DNA of 23,160 nt from AC-32 sp035455445 (GTDB lineage Bacteria > Actinomycetota > Thermoleophilia > Gaiellales > Gaiellaceae), in contig DATIFC010000197.1 in the NCBI GenBank assembly GCA_035455445.1, positions 1 to 23,160 of the forward strand, read 5' to 3'. Numbering within the stretch: position 1 is the first letter of the stretch; the number at the start of each line of letters is the position of its first letter. Both the position numbers and the translations under genes were made by a program. The notes under the pieces are model-generated. The model saw only the letters and a program-made list of their open reading frames with translations. It was not told the DNA's origin and made no database searches. Positions 14,036 to 20,083 of the stretch are shown here, one piece after another.

Positions 14036-14047
14036 GAAATCGTAAGG
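14036..14047. promoter_or_regulatory. Candidate response-regulator site 2 (inverted copy of site 1)
   Basis: GAAATCGTAAGG reads CCTTACGATTTC on the minus strand, identical to site 1 at 11 of 12 bases. It overlaps the -35 region of the secreted-propeller promoter, a usual place for an activator. Confidence 0.4.
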
Positions 14048-14068
14048 GCCAACCGGGCGGAGCCCTCC

Positions 14069-14074
14069 TAGCGT
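14069..14074 (+). promoter_or_regulatory. -10 hexamer for the secreted propeller gene
   Basis: TAGCGT lies 27 nt before ATG 14102. The leader holds AAAGGAGGAG, so this gene is Shine-Dalgarno led, unlike its leaderless neighbours. Confidence 0.4.
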
Positions 14075-14101
14075 GGCGCGCTCCACGAAAGGAGGAGTTA
14101 G

Positions 14102-15238
14102 ATGAGCCATCGCACAACGCTCGTCGCGCTGCTGGGCGCGGTCGCCGTGACCCTGGTCGGCGCCCAGGCGGCGTCCGCGCACGACGGCTTCGGCAACCAC
14201 GGCCACGGCAGGAACCTCGTCTTCGTGCAGACGAACGAGCTCACCGGCAACGAGATCGTCGTGTTCCACCGGCGGCACGACGGTCAGCTCGTCCGGGCCG
14301 GGAGCTATCCCACCGGCGGCCTCGGGGGCATCGCCGCCCCCGGCACCGAGTCGGACCGCCTCGCCTCACAGGGGTCGCTCGCGTACGACCGGGAGCATCG
14401 GCTCCTGATCGCGGTCAACGCCGGCAGCAACACGGTCTCGGCTTTCCGGGTGCACGGTGACCGGCTCGCGTTGGTCGACGTCGAGCCCTCGGGCGGTCAG
14501 TTCCCCGCGAGCGTCGGCGTGCACGGCGACCTCGCGTACGTGCTCGACTCGGGTGGGACCGGGATCGTGCAGGGCTTCCGGGTCGGCAGGCACGGCCTGA
14601 CGCCGATCCCGGGCTCGGCGCGCTCTCTCGGCCTGGCGAACTCGAGCCCGCCGAACTTCCTGACCTCGCCGGGACAGGTCGGCTTCACGCCCGACGGCCG
14701 GCAGCTGCTCGTCACGACGAAGGCGAGCACGAGCTCGATCGACGTGTTCGGCGTCGGCCCGGACGGCCGCCTGACGGCGACGCCCGTCGTGAACCCGTCG
14801 GCGACGCCCGTTCCGTTCGCCTTCACCTTCGGCGCCGGCGGCCGCCTCGTCAGCGGCAAGGCGGGCGCGAGCTCGGTGACGACGTACCGGATCGGCCTCA
14901 CGGGCACGCTCAGCGACCCGAGGTCACAGAGCGACGGCGCGGTGGCGCTCTGCTGGATCCAGCGCGTCGGCGACGTGTTCTTCGTCTCCAACACCGGGAG
15001 CGACACTCTGAGCTCGTTCCGGATCGGAGCGGACGGCCAGCCGGCGCTGCTGCAGGCGGTGGCAGCCGCGACGAACCCGGGCCCGATCGACCTCGCCTCG
15101 AGCGGCAGCTTCCTCTACGCCGAGACGGGGATCACCGGGACGGTCGACGAGTTCCTCGTCGGTCACGACGGGGCGCTCGTCCCGCTCGGCTCCGTCGCCG
15201 GCCTGCCGCCCGGCATCGAGGGGATCGCCGCCACGTAG
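14102..15238 (+). CDS. Secreted beta-propeller protein (lactonase/YVTN-like)
   Basis: This 378-aa protein has a Sec signal peptide with cleavage expected after AASA (residue 26), then an HDGFGNHGHG stretch. The rest is a seven-bladed-type propeller with repeats such as GSNTVSAFRV, TGIVQGFRV, STSSIDVFGV, GASSVTTYRI, GSDTLSSFRI and TGTVDEFLV, each ending a blade. This resembles the 6-phosphogluconolactonase/Lactonase_7 and YVTN fold, but export argues against a sugar-phosphate substrate. Function is unknown; extracellular binding or lactone hydrolysis are options. AAAGGAGGAG lies four to five nt before the ATG, a very strong ribosome site. It is divergent from the two-component operon with shared candidate sites, so it is probably a target of that regulator. 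A strong stem-loop follows. Confidence 0.84.
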   Translation: MSHRTTLVALLGAVAVTLVGAQAASAHDGFGNHGHGRNLVFVQTNELTGNEIVVFHRRHDGQLVRAGSYPTGGLGGIAAPGTESDRLASQGSLAYDREHRLLIAVNAGSNTVSAFRVHGDRLALVDVEPSGGQFPASVGVHGDLAYVLDSGGTGIVQGFRVGRHGLTPIPGSARSLGLANSSPPNFLTSPGQVGFTPDGRQLLVTTKASTSSIDVFGVGPDGRLTATPVVNPSATPVPFAFTFGAGGRLVSGKAGASSVTTYRIGLTGTLSDPRSQSDGAVALCWIQRVGDVFFVSNTGSDTLSSFRIGADGQPALLQAVAAATNPGPIDLASSGSFLYAETGITGTVDEFLVGHDGALVPLGSVAGLPPGIEGIAAT

Positions 15239-15248
15239 CGACACGCCC

Positions 15249-15284
15249 GCACCGGGGCCCGCACGCCGTGGCGGGCCCCGGTGC
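15249..15284 (+). terminator. 14-bp perfect stem-loop
   Basis: Arms GCACCGGGGCCCGC and GCGGGCCCCGGTGC surround an 8-nt loop. It ends transcription of the secreted propeller gene, though no U-tract follows. The -10 of the next gene begins 2 nt after it, so the -35 region of that promoter lies within the loop. Confidence 0.75.
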
Positions 15285-15285
15285 G

Positions 15286-15291
15286 TAGGCT
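15286..15291 (+). promoter_or_regulatory. -10 hexamer for the DUF1697 gene
   Basis: TAGGCT ends exactly 6 nt before GTG 15298, giving a leaderless mRNA. The upstream terminator occupies the expected -35 position. Confidence 0.5.
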
Positions 15292-15297
15292 CTCGTC

Positions 15298-15831
15298 GTG
15301 GCCACGTACGTCGCCCTCCTGCGCGGGATCAACCTCGGCCCGCACAACCGGATCGCGATGCCTGCGTTGCGCGAGGCGCTGGCGGAGAGCGGCCTCGAGG
15401 ACGTACAGACCTACCTCCAGAGCGGCAACGTCGTCCTCTCCAGCCGCGCGAAGGCCGACGGCGTGCGCCGCAAGGTCGAGCAGGCCGTTCGGGACGGCTT
15501 CGGCCTCGAGATCGCCGTCGTGGTGCGCTCGCGCGCCGAGCTCGCGACGGTCGTGAGGCGCAACCCGCTCGCGAAGGTCGTCACCGAGCCGAAGCGCTAC
15601 CAGGTCACGTTCCTCGACCGGCATCTGCCGGCTCAGGCGCTGCGCGAGCTCGAGGCGGTCGCGGCGCCGTCCGAGCGCGTCGTCGCGAGCGGCCGCGAGG
15701 TCTACGCCTGGCACCCGGCCGGCGTCGCGCGCTCGAAGCTGTGGGCGAAGCTCGCCGGCAAGGGCCTCGGCGTCACCGCCACGTCGCGGAACTGGGCGAC
15801 CGTGGAGGCGCTGGCGGAGCTCGCTAGCTGA
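15298..15831 (+). CDS. DUF1697 family protein
   Basis: This 177-aa protein matches the usual DUF1697 length. The opening TYVALLRGINLGPHNRIAM and TYLQSGNVVLSS are the conserved family blocks. FGLEIAVVVRSRAELATVV and YQVTFLDRHLP follow, and the end has TSRNWATVEALAEL (the conserved R-N-W-x-T-V). The domain has no established biochemical role. It is widespread in soil actinobacteria and proteobacteria. The GTG start is fixed by TAGGCT six nt upstream and by the conserved block beginning two codons later. Its last eight bases overlap the end of a small membrane-protein gene on the other strand. Confidence 0.9.
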   Translation: MATYVALLRGINLGPHNRIAMPALREALAESGLEDVQTYLQSGNVVLSSRAKADGVRRKVEQAVRDGFGLEIAVVVRSRAELATVVRRNPLAKVVTEPKRYQVTFLDRHLPAQALRELEAVAAPSERVVASGREVYAWHPAGVARSKLWAKLAGKGLGVTATSRNWATVEALAELAS

Positions 15832-15991
15832 GCGCGAGGCAGAGCTCGACCGCGCCGAGCACGATCGCGACGGCCCAGAGGATGATCTTCGGGTCGACCG
15901 GCTCGGCAGGCCCGGCGCTCGGGCTCATCAGACCGGGCTGCGCAGGCTGCTCGTGGAGATCCGGGGGAGCCATGACGCCGGGTCGCTGCAT
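15824..15991 (-). CDS. Small single-pass membrane protein (55 aa)
   Basis: The protein starts MQRPGVMAPPDLHEQPAQ, has a Pro/Ala/Ser-rich N-terminal half, then one hydrophobic helix (residues about 35-54, KIILWAVAIVLGAVELCLAL), and stops almost at once. I do not recognise a family. It is judged real from the clean membrane helix, consistent G/C third positions and AGGAGG three nt before the ATG. That spacing is short; an in-frame ATG at codon 7 is a less likely start because it is too far from AGGAGG. The topology is probably N-terminus in the cytoplasm, tail-anchor-like. It overlaps the DUF1697 gene tail to tail by 8 bp. Its role is unknown. Confidence 0.55.
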   Translation of the reverse strand: MQRPGVMAPPDLHEQPAQPGLMSPSAGPAEPVDPKIILWAVAIVLGAVELCLALS

Positions 15992-16113
15992 ACGCCTCCT
16001 ATCGCCCCCGCAGGAAGACTGAAACCCGACGCTCCCGGCCGCCGACGTGCGAGCAGCCGGCGGAGTACGAGAGAGGCACCTCGCGCTCGACGGCGAATGC
16101 CACGGGAGCTCGG

Positions 16114-16488
16114 ATGATCCGCCTCGCGAAGCAACTCCTTCTCTCCTGGGTGGCGAACGCCGTCGTGCTGGCGGTCGTCACGGCGGTCCTGAGCGGTGTC
16201 GAGGTGGGCTCGGCCGGCGACCTGATCCGGGCCGCGCTGCTCTTCGGGATCCTGAACACGGTCCTGAAGCCCATCCTGCGGGCGCTCACCCTGCCGCTCG
16301 CCTTCATCACCCTCGGCCTGGTCTGGTTCGGCGTCTCGATGGCGATGCTCTGGCTCACCGACCTGCTCGTCGGCGGGTTCGAGATCCACGGCCTGAGCGC
16401 GCTGTTCTGGGCCACGATCATCGTCTGGGTCGTCAACGTCGTGCTCGACTTCGTCCCCGGGCCCTGGCGCGGGACGCGCCGTGATTAG
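16114..16488 (+). CDS. PF04020-type (phage-holin-4-superfamily) membrane protein
   Basis: This 124-aa protein has four hydrophobic helices: about 9-28, 36-58, 62-84 and 92-112. The second contains LLFGILNTVLKPILRALTLPL, the family hallmark with N-x-x-x-K-P-x-L followed by LP. Despite the name, these proteins are common chromosomal membrane proteins of unknown role, and nothing phage-like is nearby. GGGAG five nt before the ATG serves as ribosome site. Its TAG stop is interleaved with the TAA of the ZIP-type transporter gene (TTAG). Confidence 0.85.
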   Translation: MIRLAKQLLLSWVANAVVLAVVTAVLSGVEVGSAGDLIRAALLFGILNTVLKPILRALTLPLAFITLGLVWFGVSMAMLWLTDLLVGGFEIHGLSALFWATIIVWVVNVVLDFVPGPWRGTRRD

Positions 16489-17201
16489 GCCGACGCCGTC
16501 GAGAGCCCGGCGGCTACCGCGAAACCGAGCACCGTCGCCAGCCCGGCGACGCGGCCGCTCTTCGCCGTCGCCTCGGGGATCATCGAGTCGACGAGCATCA
16601 CCAGCAGCGCGCCCGCGGCGAAGCCGTTGATCGCGGCCTGGAAATGGCCGCCGGTGCCCCGCGCGAGGACGTAGCCGAGCGGCGTCGCCAGCGCGCAGAG
16701 CGTCGCGACGCCGAGCCAGAGCAGCCGGATCGAGCGCACGGTCGCGCCGGCCTCGCGCATGTCGATCGCCGAGCCGATCGCCTCCGGCAGGTTCGAGACG
16801 AAGATCGCCACGACCAGCGCGACGCTCACGCCCTCGCCGCCGGCGATCCCGATCCCGAGCACGATCTGCTCCGGGATGCCGTCGAGGAAGGCGCCGAGCG
16901 CCAGCGCCGTGCCGCCGGAGGCCGCGCCGGCGCTGCCTCCCGGGCCGAGCCCTTCCACGGTGCGGGCGAGCAGGAAGTAGACGATCGCGCCGAGGCCGAG
17001 CCCGATCCCGACCGCAGCCGCACCGCCAACGGCGACCCCCTCCTCGAACAGCTCGAAGCTGACCGCGCTCACGAGCGCGCCCGCGCCGAACGAGAGCACG
17101 AGCCCGATCAGCCGGCTCGGCCACGACCGCGCGAGGCCGAGCACCATGCCGAGCACGAGCGACGACGCTGCGATCGCACCCCAGCCGAACGCCGCGCCCA
17201 T
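16485..17201 (-). CDS. ZIP-family metal transporter homologue, variant metal site
   Basis: This 238-aa integral membrane protein has about eight helices. GAIAASSLVLGMVLGL, LIGLVLSFGAGALVSAVSFELFEE, the central pair LALGAFLDGIPEQIVLGIG and VAIFVSNLPEAIGSA, and FAAGALLVMLVDSMIPEA match the ZIP order. In classical ZIP transporters the central pair carries H-N-x-P-E-G and H-x-x-P-E, forming the binuclear metal site. Here Asp107 (DGIPEQ) and Ser136 (SNLPEA) stand where His is usual, while both P-E pairs are kept. I believe such DGIPE/SNLPE forms occur in other actinobacterial homologues, but the substrate is uncertain. ATG 17201 is fixed by a complete promoter, TTGAAC-N17-CACTAT, six nt upstream. 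Confidence 0.84.
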   Translation of the reverse strand: MGAAFGWGAIAASSLVLGMVLGLARSWPSRLIGLVLSFGAGALVSAVSFELFEEGVAVGGAAAVGIGLGLGAIVYFLLARTVEGLGPGGSAGAASGGTALALGAFLDGIPEQIVLGIGIAGGEGVSVALVVAIFVSNLPEAIGSAIDMREAGATVRSIRLLWLGVATLCALATPLGYVLARGTGGHFQAAINGFAAGALLVMLVDSMIPEATAKSGRVAGLATVLGFAVAAGLSTASA

Positions 17202-17207
17202 CGGCGC

Positions 17208-17236
17208 ATAGTGCGGTGTCGGCCGGCGGCGTTCAA
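17208..17236 (-). promoter_or_regulatory. Full promoter for the ZIP-type gene
   Basis: TTGAAC (17236-17231), 17 nt, CACTAT (17213-17208), then 6 nt to ATG 17201. Both elements and both spacings fit a housekeeping promoter with a leaderless mRNA. Confidence 0.6.
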
Positions 17237-17396
17237 GACCGCGGCCAACATCGCGCACGCGGGCGTCGGCGCGATCTGGCTCGCAGTCCCGCCGGCGCTG
17301 CTCGCGCCGATCGTGGTGGAGCCGATCTCGGGCGGCGTCGCGGTGGTGGATCCCCAACCACCGCGCGGCCGCCGCAGCTATCGGTTAGATGCCTAG
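17211..17396 (+). CDS. Possible small ORF (61 aa), unknown or gene remnant
   Basis: From GTG 17211 this frame is open to TAG 17396. Third positions are almost all G or C until the last few codons, while second positions are mixed, as in real genes here. It begins MRCRPAAFKTAANIAHAG and contains a hydrophobic stretch IWLAVPPALLAPIVV (about 24-38). There is no Shine-Dalgarno and no suitable -10. It overlaps the promoter of the divergent ZIP-type gene. The mirror frame on the minus strand is also open, so the bias alone is not decisive. It may be a small membrane protein, a decayed gene end or chance. Confidence 0.28.
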   Translation: MRCRPAAFKTAANIAHAGVGAIWLAVPPALLAPIVVEPISGGVAVVDPQPPRGRRSYRLDA

Positions 17397-17431
17397 AAAC
17401 CGCCTGCAAAACGGCATGTTTTCGTCGGTTT
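17397..17431 (+). promoter_or_regulatory. Nested inverted repeat in the PRC-barrel leader region
   Basis: Outer arms AAACCG and CGGTTT enclose an inner hairpin AAAAC-GGCAT-GTTTT. This AT-rich structure is unusual in this window. It lies 77 bp before the gene and may be an operator or leader RNA element. Confidence 0.35.
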
Positions 17432-17507
17432 GGCGCCGGGGCGCGCGGGTACGCGAGAACCAGACCGAAAGCGATGAGGCCGCGAGGCCTCGAGGGGGTG
17501 CAGATAC

Positions 17508-17870
17508 ATGGCGATCGTCGAGATGTGGAACTTCACGGTGGACACACCGCCGAACATCGATCTCACCGGCTTCAAGGTCGAGGCGACCGACGGCGAGATC
17601 GGCAAGGTCGACGAGGCGACGAACGAGGTCGGCGGCAGCTTCGTCATCCTCGACACCGGGCCGTGGATCTTCGGCAAGAAGGTCATGCTCCCGGCCGGCG
17701 TGATCCGGGACATCGACCCGGACACCGAGACGATCTTCGTCAACCGCACCAAGGACGAGATCAAGAACGCACCGGAGTTCGACGAGCAGCGGTACCACGA
17801 CCAGGCCTACCGCGACGAGCTCGGCGGCTACTACAGCCACGGGCCGATGCGCCGCGACGAGGGCATCTAG
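17508..17870 (+). CDS. PRC-barrel domain protein
   Basis: This 120-aa cytoplasmic protein has a PRC-barrel domain at about 18-85. The stretch FKVEATDGEIGKVDEATNEV is the typical opening strand pair (V-x-x-x-D-G-x-x-I-G-x-V-x-x). FGKKVMLPAGVIRDIDPDTETIFV is the second half, where the usual P-x-x-x-I is seen. The C-terminal tail is acidic and Tyr/His-rich, with YHDQAYRDELGGYYSHGP. Similar proteins are induced by stress in actinobacteria and deinococci; no biochemical role is established. GAGGGGGTG lies seven nt before the ATG. A perfect stem-loop follows 18 nt after the stop. Confidence 0.85.
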   Translation: MAIVEMWNFTVDTPPNIDLTGFKVEATDGEIGKVDEATNEVGGSFVILDTGPWIFGKKVMLPAGVIRDIDPDTETIFVNRTKDEIKNAPEFDEQRYHDQAYRDELGGYYSHGPMRRDEGI

Positions 17871-17887
17871 CGTCGGCCGACACGCGA

Positions 17888-17915
17888 GCGAGGCCCCGCC
17901 CCGGCGGGGCCTCGC
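17888..17915. terminator. 12-bp stem-loop, bidirectional
   Basis: Arms GCGAGGCCCCGC and GCGGGGCCTCGC around a 4-nt loop CCCG. It lies between the convergent ends of the PRC-barrel gene and the membrane-protein gene at 17931. There is no U-tract on either strand. Confidence 0.75.
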
Positions 17916-17930
17916 CGGTCCCTGCTGCGG

Positions 17931-18569
17931 CTACGCGGCAACGGTGACGCGAATGGCGGAGCCGTCCGCGAACACGATGTACCAGTCGCTGTGTCCCGGC
18001 GCGGGTGCGTACGCCTGCGCGATCTGAACCGACGGATCTCCCTGTCTCCCACTTGCGACCCAGCGACGCGCCGCAGCTGCGCGCACGTGCGGCGGAAGGA
18101 GGGACCACGCCTGCAACTGCGACGCGGTGGCTTCCTCGTCCACGGCCCGCGTCCGGATCGTCTCGGCGGTCGTCTCCGGCACGAGAGGTCGTGCCTTGCC
18201 GGTCGCCTCGGCGTCGTCGGCTTCCTCCTTCGAGGACTCGGTGGCCGAGGTGCCGAGCTCGAATCCGCCGGGTGCCTTGATCGAGGAGAAGCGGATGCCG
18301 AGGAGCGCGACCAGGAGGAGGATGCCTCCGACGCCGACGAGCGCCGTCGTGACCGTCTCCGGGATCGAGGAGACCGTCTGAACGCAGTCCTTCGCAGCCG
18401 TCGCCTTGCAGCCGGAGATCACTTCCTTGTGCTCGGGTGGCGAGAACAGCAGGACGCCCGCCCAGACGAGGATCGCGGCGCCGAGGATTCCGGCGAATAC
18501 GCGTTCAGCCGTCGTGAGGTGCTCTGGCTTGCTGGCCGCAGTGGAGCTCGAGTCGTCGGCCACATTCAC
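17931..18569 (-). CDS. Two-helix membrane protein of unknown function
   Basis: I do not recognise this 212-aa protein. An acidic N-terminus is followed by one helix (about 24-42), a short outside loop with Cys54 and Cys62 that could form a disulfide, and a second helix (about 74-92). The rest is a cytoplasmic region. This has a Glu/Asp/Ala linker (about 105-125), a helical part with SLLPPHVRAAAARRWVA, and a small final strand set DWYIVFADGSAIRV. The start is GTG 18569, with an in-frame GTG two codons later. A full promoter, TTGACG-N17-GAGACT, lies 17 nt upstream, giving only about 10 nt of leader. It stands downstream of the hydrolase-cyclase gene on the same strand, but has its own promoter. 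Confidence 0.72.
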   Translation of the reverse strand: MNVADDSSSTAASKPEHLTTAERVFAGILGAAILVWAGVLLFSPPEHKEVISGCKATAAKDCVQTVSSIPETVTTALVGVGGILLLVALLGIRFSSIKAPGGFELGTSATESSKEEADDAEATGKARPLVPETTAETIRTRAVDEEATASQLQAWSLLPPHVRAAAARRWVASGRQGDPSVQIAQAYAPAPGHSDWYIVFADGSAIRVTVAA

Positions 18570-18586
18570 CTACCTGGGTCACGACG

Positions 18587-18615
18587 AGTCTCTGCCGCCC
18601 GGTGACAGGCGTCAA
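18587..18615 (-). promoter_or_regulatory. Full promoter for the two-helix membrane protein
   Basis: TTGACG (18615-18610), 17 nt, GAGACT (18592-18587) on the minus strand. The -10 ends 17 nt before GTG 18569. Confidence 0.5.
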
Positions 18616-18645
18616 GGCGTGATCGACCCGGGACAGTCGCAGGCC

Positions 18646-20019
18646 TCACAGCTCCGCCATGGAGTCGACGGCGAACAGGCTCCACTCGCCCGGGACGCCT
18701 TTCAGCTCGTGGGCTCCGCGCTCGGCAAACGCGACGCGCGAGCCGATCACCAGGTCCTTGACCGTGTGCGAGACGAGCACCTCGTCCGCGCCGGCCAGCG
18801 CGGCGATCCGGGCGGCGATGTGCACCGCGATGCCGGCGAGCTTGCCGTCGGCGACCTCGCACTCGCCGGTGTGGAGGCCGGCCCTGATCGAGAGGCCGAG
18901 GGCGCTCACCGACTCGGCGATCGCCGCGGCGCAGCGGATGCCGCGGGCGGGGCCGTCGAAGGAGGCCACGAAGCCGTCCCCCGCGGTGTCGACCTCGTGG
19001 CCCCGGAAGCGCTCGAGCTGGCGCCGCACCAGCCCGTGATGGCGCTCGAGCAGCTCGCGCCACCCGCGGTCGCCGAGACGCGCGGCGAGCGCGGTCGAGC
19101 CGACGATGTCCGTGAACAGGATCGTGGCGAGGACGCGGTCCGGCTCGGGAGCGGTGCGCACGCCGGTCAGGAGCTCCTCGACCTCGCCGAGCAGCGCGTC
19201 CGGCTCGCCGACCCACGGCAGGTGGTCGGCACCGGGGAGCTCGACGAGACGCGCGGCGGGGATGTGCTCGGCCAGGTACTCGGCCTCCTCGCGTGGCGTG
19301 ATCGGATCCTCGCCGGCCTTGCGCCAGGCGGCTGCGCCGTGCCCGAAGCGCGCGTCGCGTCGATAGAGGACGAGCGTCGGCGCACTGATCGTGGGCAGCA
19401 CGTCGCGGACGTCGATTTGGCTGTTCATCCGCAGCAGCGCCAGGGCGGCGCCCGGGCTCGCGGCATGGCGCATGAAGGTCCGCCAGGTCCGGCGGTAGCT
19501 CTCGTCGGCGGCCAGGCTCGGAACGGCGACGCTGGGATCGATCGCGTCGGGCCAGTCCTGCTCGAGCTCGCGTAGCCGTGCGTCGAGCTCGTCGTGGCCC
19601 AGCAGCGCGGCGCCGGCCCGCGCGAAGGAGCCGTAGAGGACCAGCGCCGCGGTCCGCTCCGGATGGGTGGCGGCGAAGAGCGCGCTCATCGCGCCGCCCT
19701 CGGAGACGCCGAGCAGCGCCGCCCGCTCCGATCCCGCCGCGTCCATCACGGCGCGCACGTCGTCCATCCGCTCCTCGAGGATCGGCAGCTGGTCGACCGG
19801 AACGCGGTCGGAGAGCCCGGTGCCGCGCTTGTCGAAGAGGATCAGCCGCGAGAAGGTCGCAAGCCGGCGGCGGAAGGCCGCCTCGAGCGGGTCGTCCCAG
19901 CCGAGCTCGACATGGGTGATCCAGCCCGGCACGAAGACGAGGTCGACCGGGCCGTGGCCGATCACCTGGTAGGCGATGTGCACGTCGCCGCTCTTCGCGT
20001 ACCTGGTCTCCGGCGCCAC
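18646..20019 (-). CDS. Alpha/beta hydrolase fused to class III adenylate/guanylate cyclase domain
   Basis: This 457-aa protein has two domains. The N-terminal hydrolase (about 3-285) has FVPGW as oxyanion region, LFDKRGTGLSDR, nucleophile elbow GVSEGG (Ser106) and GADHLPW (His266). The C-terminal nucleotide cyclase domain (about 295-455) has LFTDIVGST (metal Asp304), VDTAGDGF (second metal Asp348) and GIAVHIAARI (Arg404 as transition-state residue; His in place of the usual Asn, common in this group). It could make cAMP or cGMP in response to a ligand held in the hydrolase fold, as proposed for related actinobacterial proteins. There is no membrane segment. GTG 20019 is chosen because TTGACG-N17-CAGGCT ends six nt before it, and APETRYAKSGD right after is the usual family start. 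Confidence 0.88.
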   Translation of the reverse strand: MAPETRYAKSGDVHIAYQVIGHGPVDLVFVPGWITHVELGWDDPLEAAFRRRLATFSRLILFDKRGTGLSDRVPVDQLPILEERMDDVRAVMDAAGSERAALLGVSEGGAMSALFAATHPERTAALVLYGSFARAGAALLGHDELDARLRELEQDWPDAIDPSVAVPSLAADESYRRTWRTFMRHAASPGAALALLRMNSQIDVRDVLPTISAPTLVLYRRDARFGHGAAAWRKAGEDPITPREEAEYLAEHIPAARLVELPGADHLPWVGEPDALLGEVEELLTGVRTAPEPDRVLATILFTDIVGSTALAARLGDRGWRELLERHHGLVRRQLERFRGHEVDTAGDGFVASFDGPARGIRCAAAIAESVSALGLSIRAGLHTGECEVADGKLAGIAVHIAARIAALAGADEVLVSHTVKDLVIGSRVAFAERGAHELKGVPGEWSLFAVDSMAEL

Positions 20020-20025
20020 GGCGTG

Positions 20026-20054
20026 AGCCTGAGCGAAGCCCAGGAAGCCGTCAA
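20026..20054 (-). promoter_or_regulatory. Full promoter for the hydrolase-cyclase gene
   Basis: TTGACG (20054-20049), 17 nt, CAGGCT (20031-20026), then 6 nt to GTG 20019. It has the best -35 in the window, with exact spacing. Confidence 0.65.
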
Positions 20055-20071
20055 CCGGCGCCCCCCGTTGG

Positions 20072-20077
20072 TACGGT
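20072..20077 (+). promoter_or_regulatory. -10 hexamer for the divergent hydrolase
   Basis: TACGGT ends 6 nt before GTG 20084. Counting 17 bp back, its -35 position (20049-20054) is the same hexamer as the -35 of the opposite gene, although it reads CGTCAA in this direction. Confidence 0.5.
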
Positions 20078-20083
20078 CGACCG

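Larger units (their letters stand above)
17202..17507. other. 306-bp gap between the ZIP-type gene and the PRC-barrel gene
   Basis: It holds the ZIP promoter (17208-17236), a possible 61-aa plus-strand ORF (17211-17396), a stem-loop at 17341-17363 (arms CGGTGGT and ACCACCG), a nested hairpin at 17397-17431, and the Shine-Dalgarno leader of the PRC-barrel gene. The sequence after about 17395 is less GC-rich than its surroundings. Confidence 0.6.

Noticed and set aside
13227..14117. Upstream extension of the histidine kinase frame.
   Set aside because: It overlaps the response regulator in another frame. GTG 13226 in the GTGA overlap begins the membrane helix directly.
16114..16488. Holin-family protein as a sign of prophage.
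   Set aside because: PF04020 proteins are common chromosomal membrane proteins and no other phage gene is present.
17375..17435. tRNA-Cys-like segment (GGTTAGAT resembling a D-loop, CTGCAAA resembling an anticodon loop).
   Set aside because: The anticodon stem has mismatches at both ends, there is no GGTTCGA T-loop and no acceptor stem.
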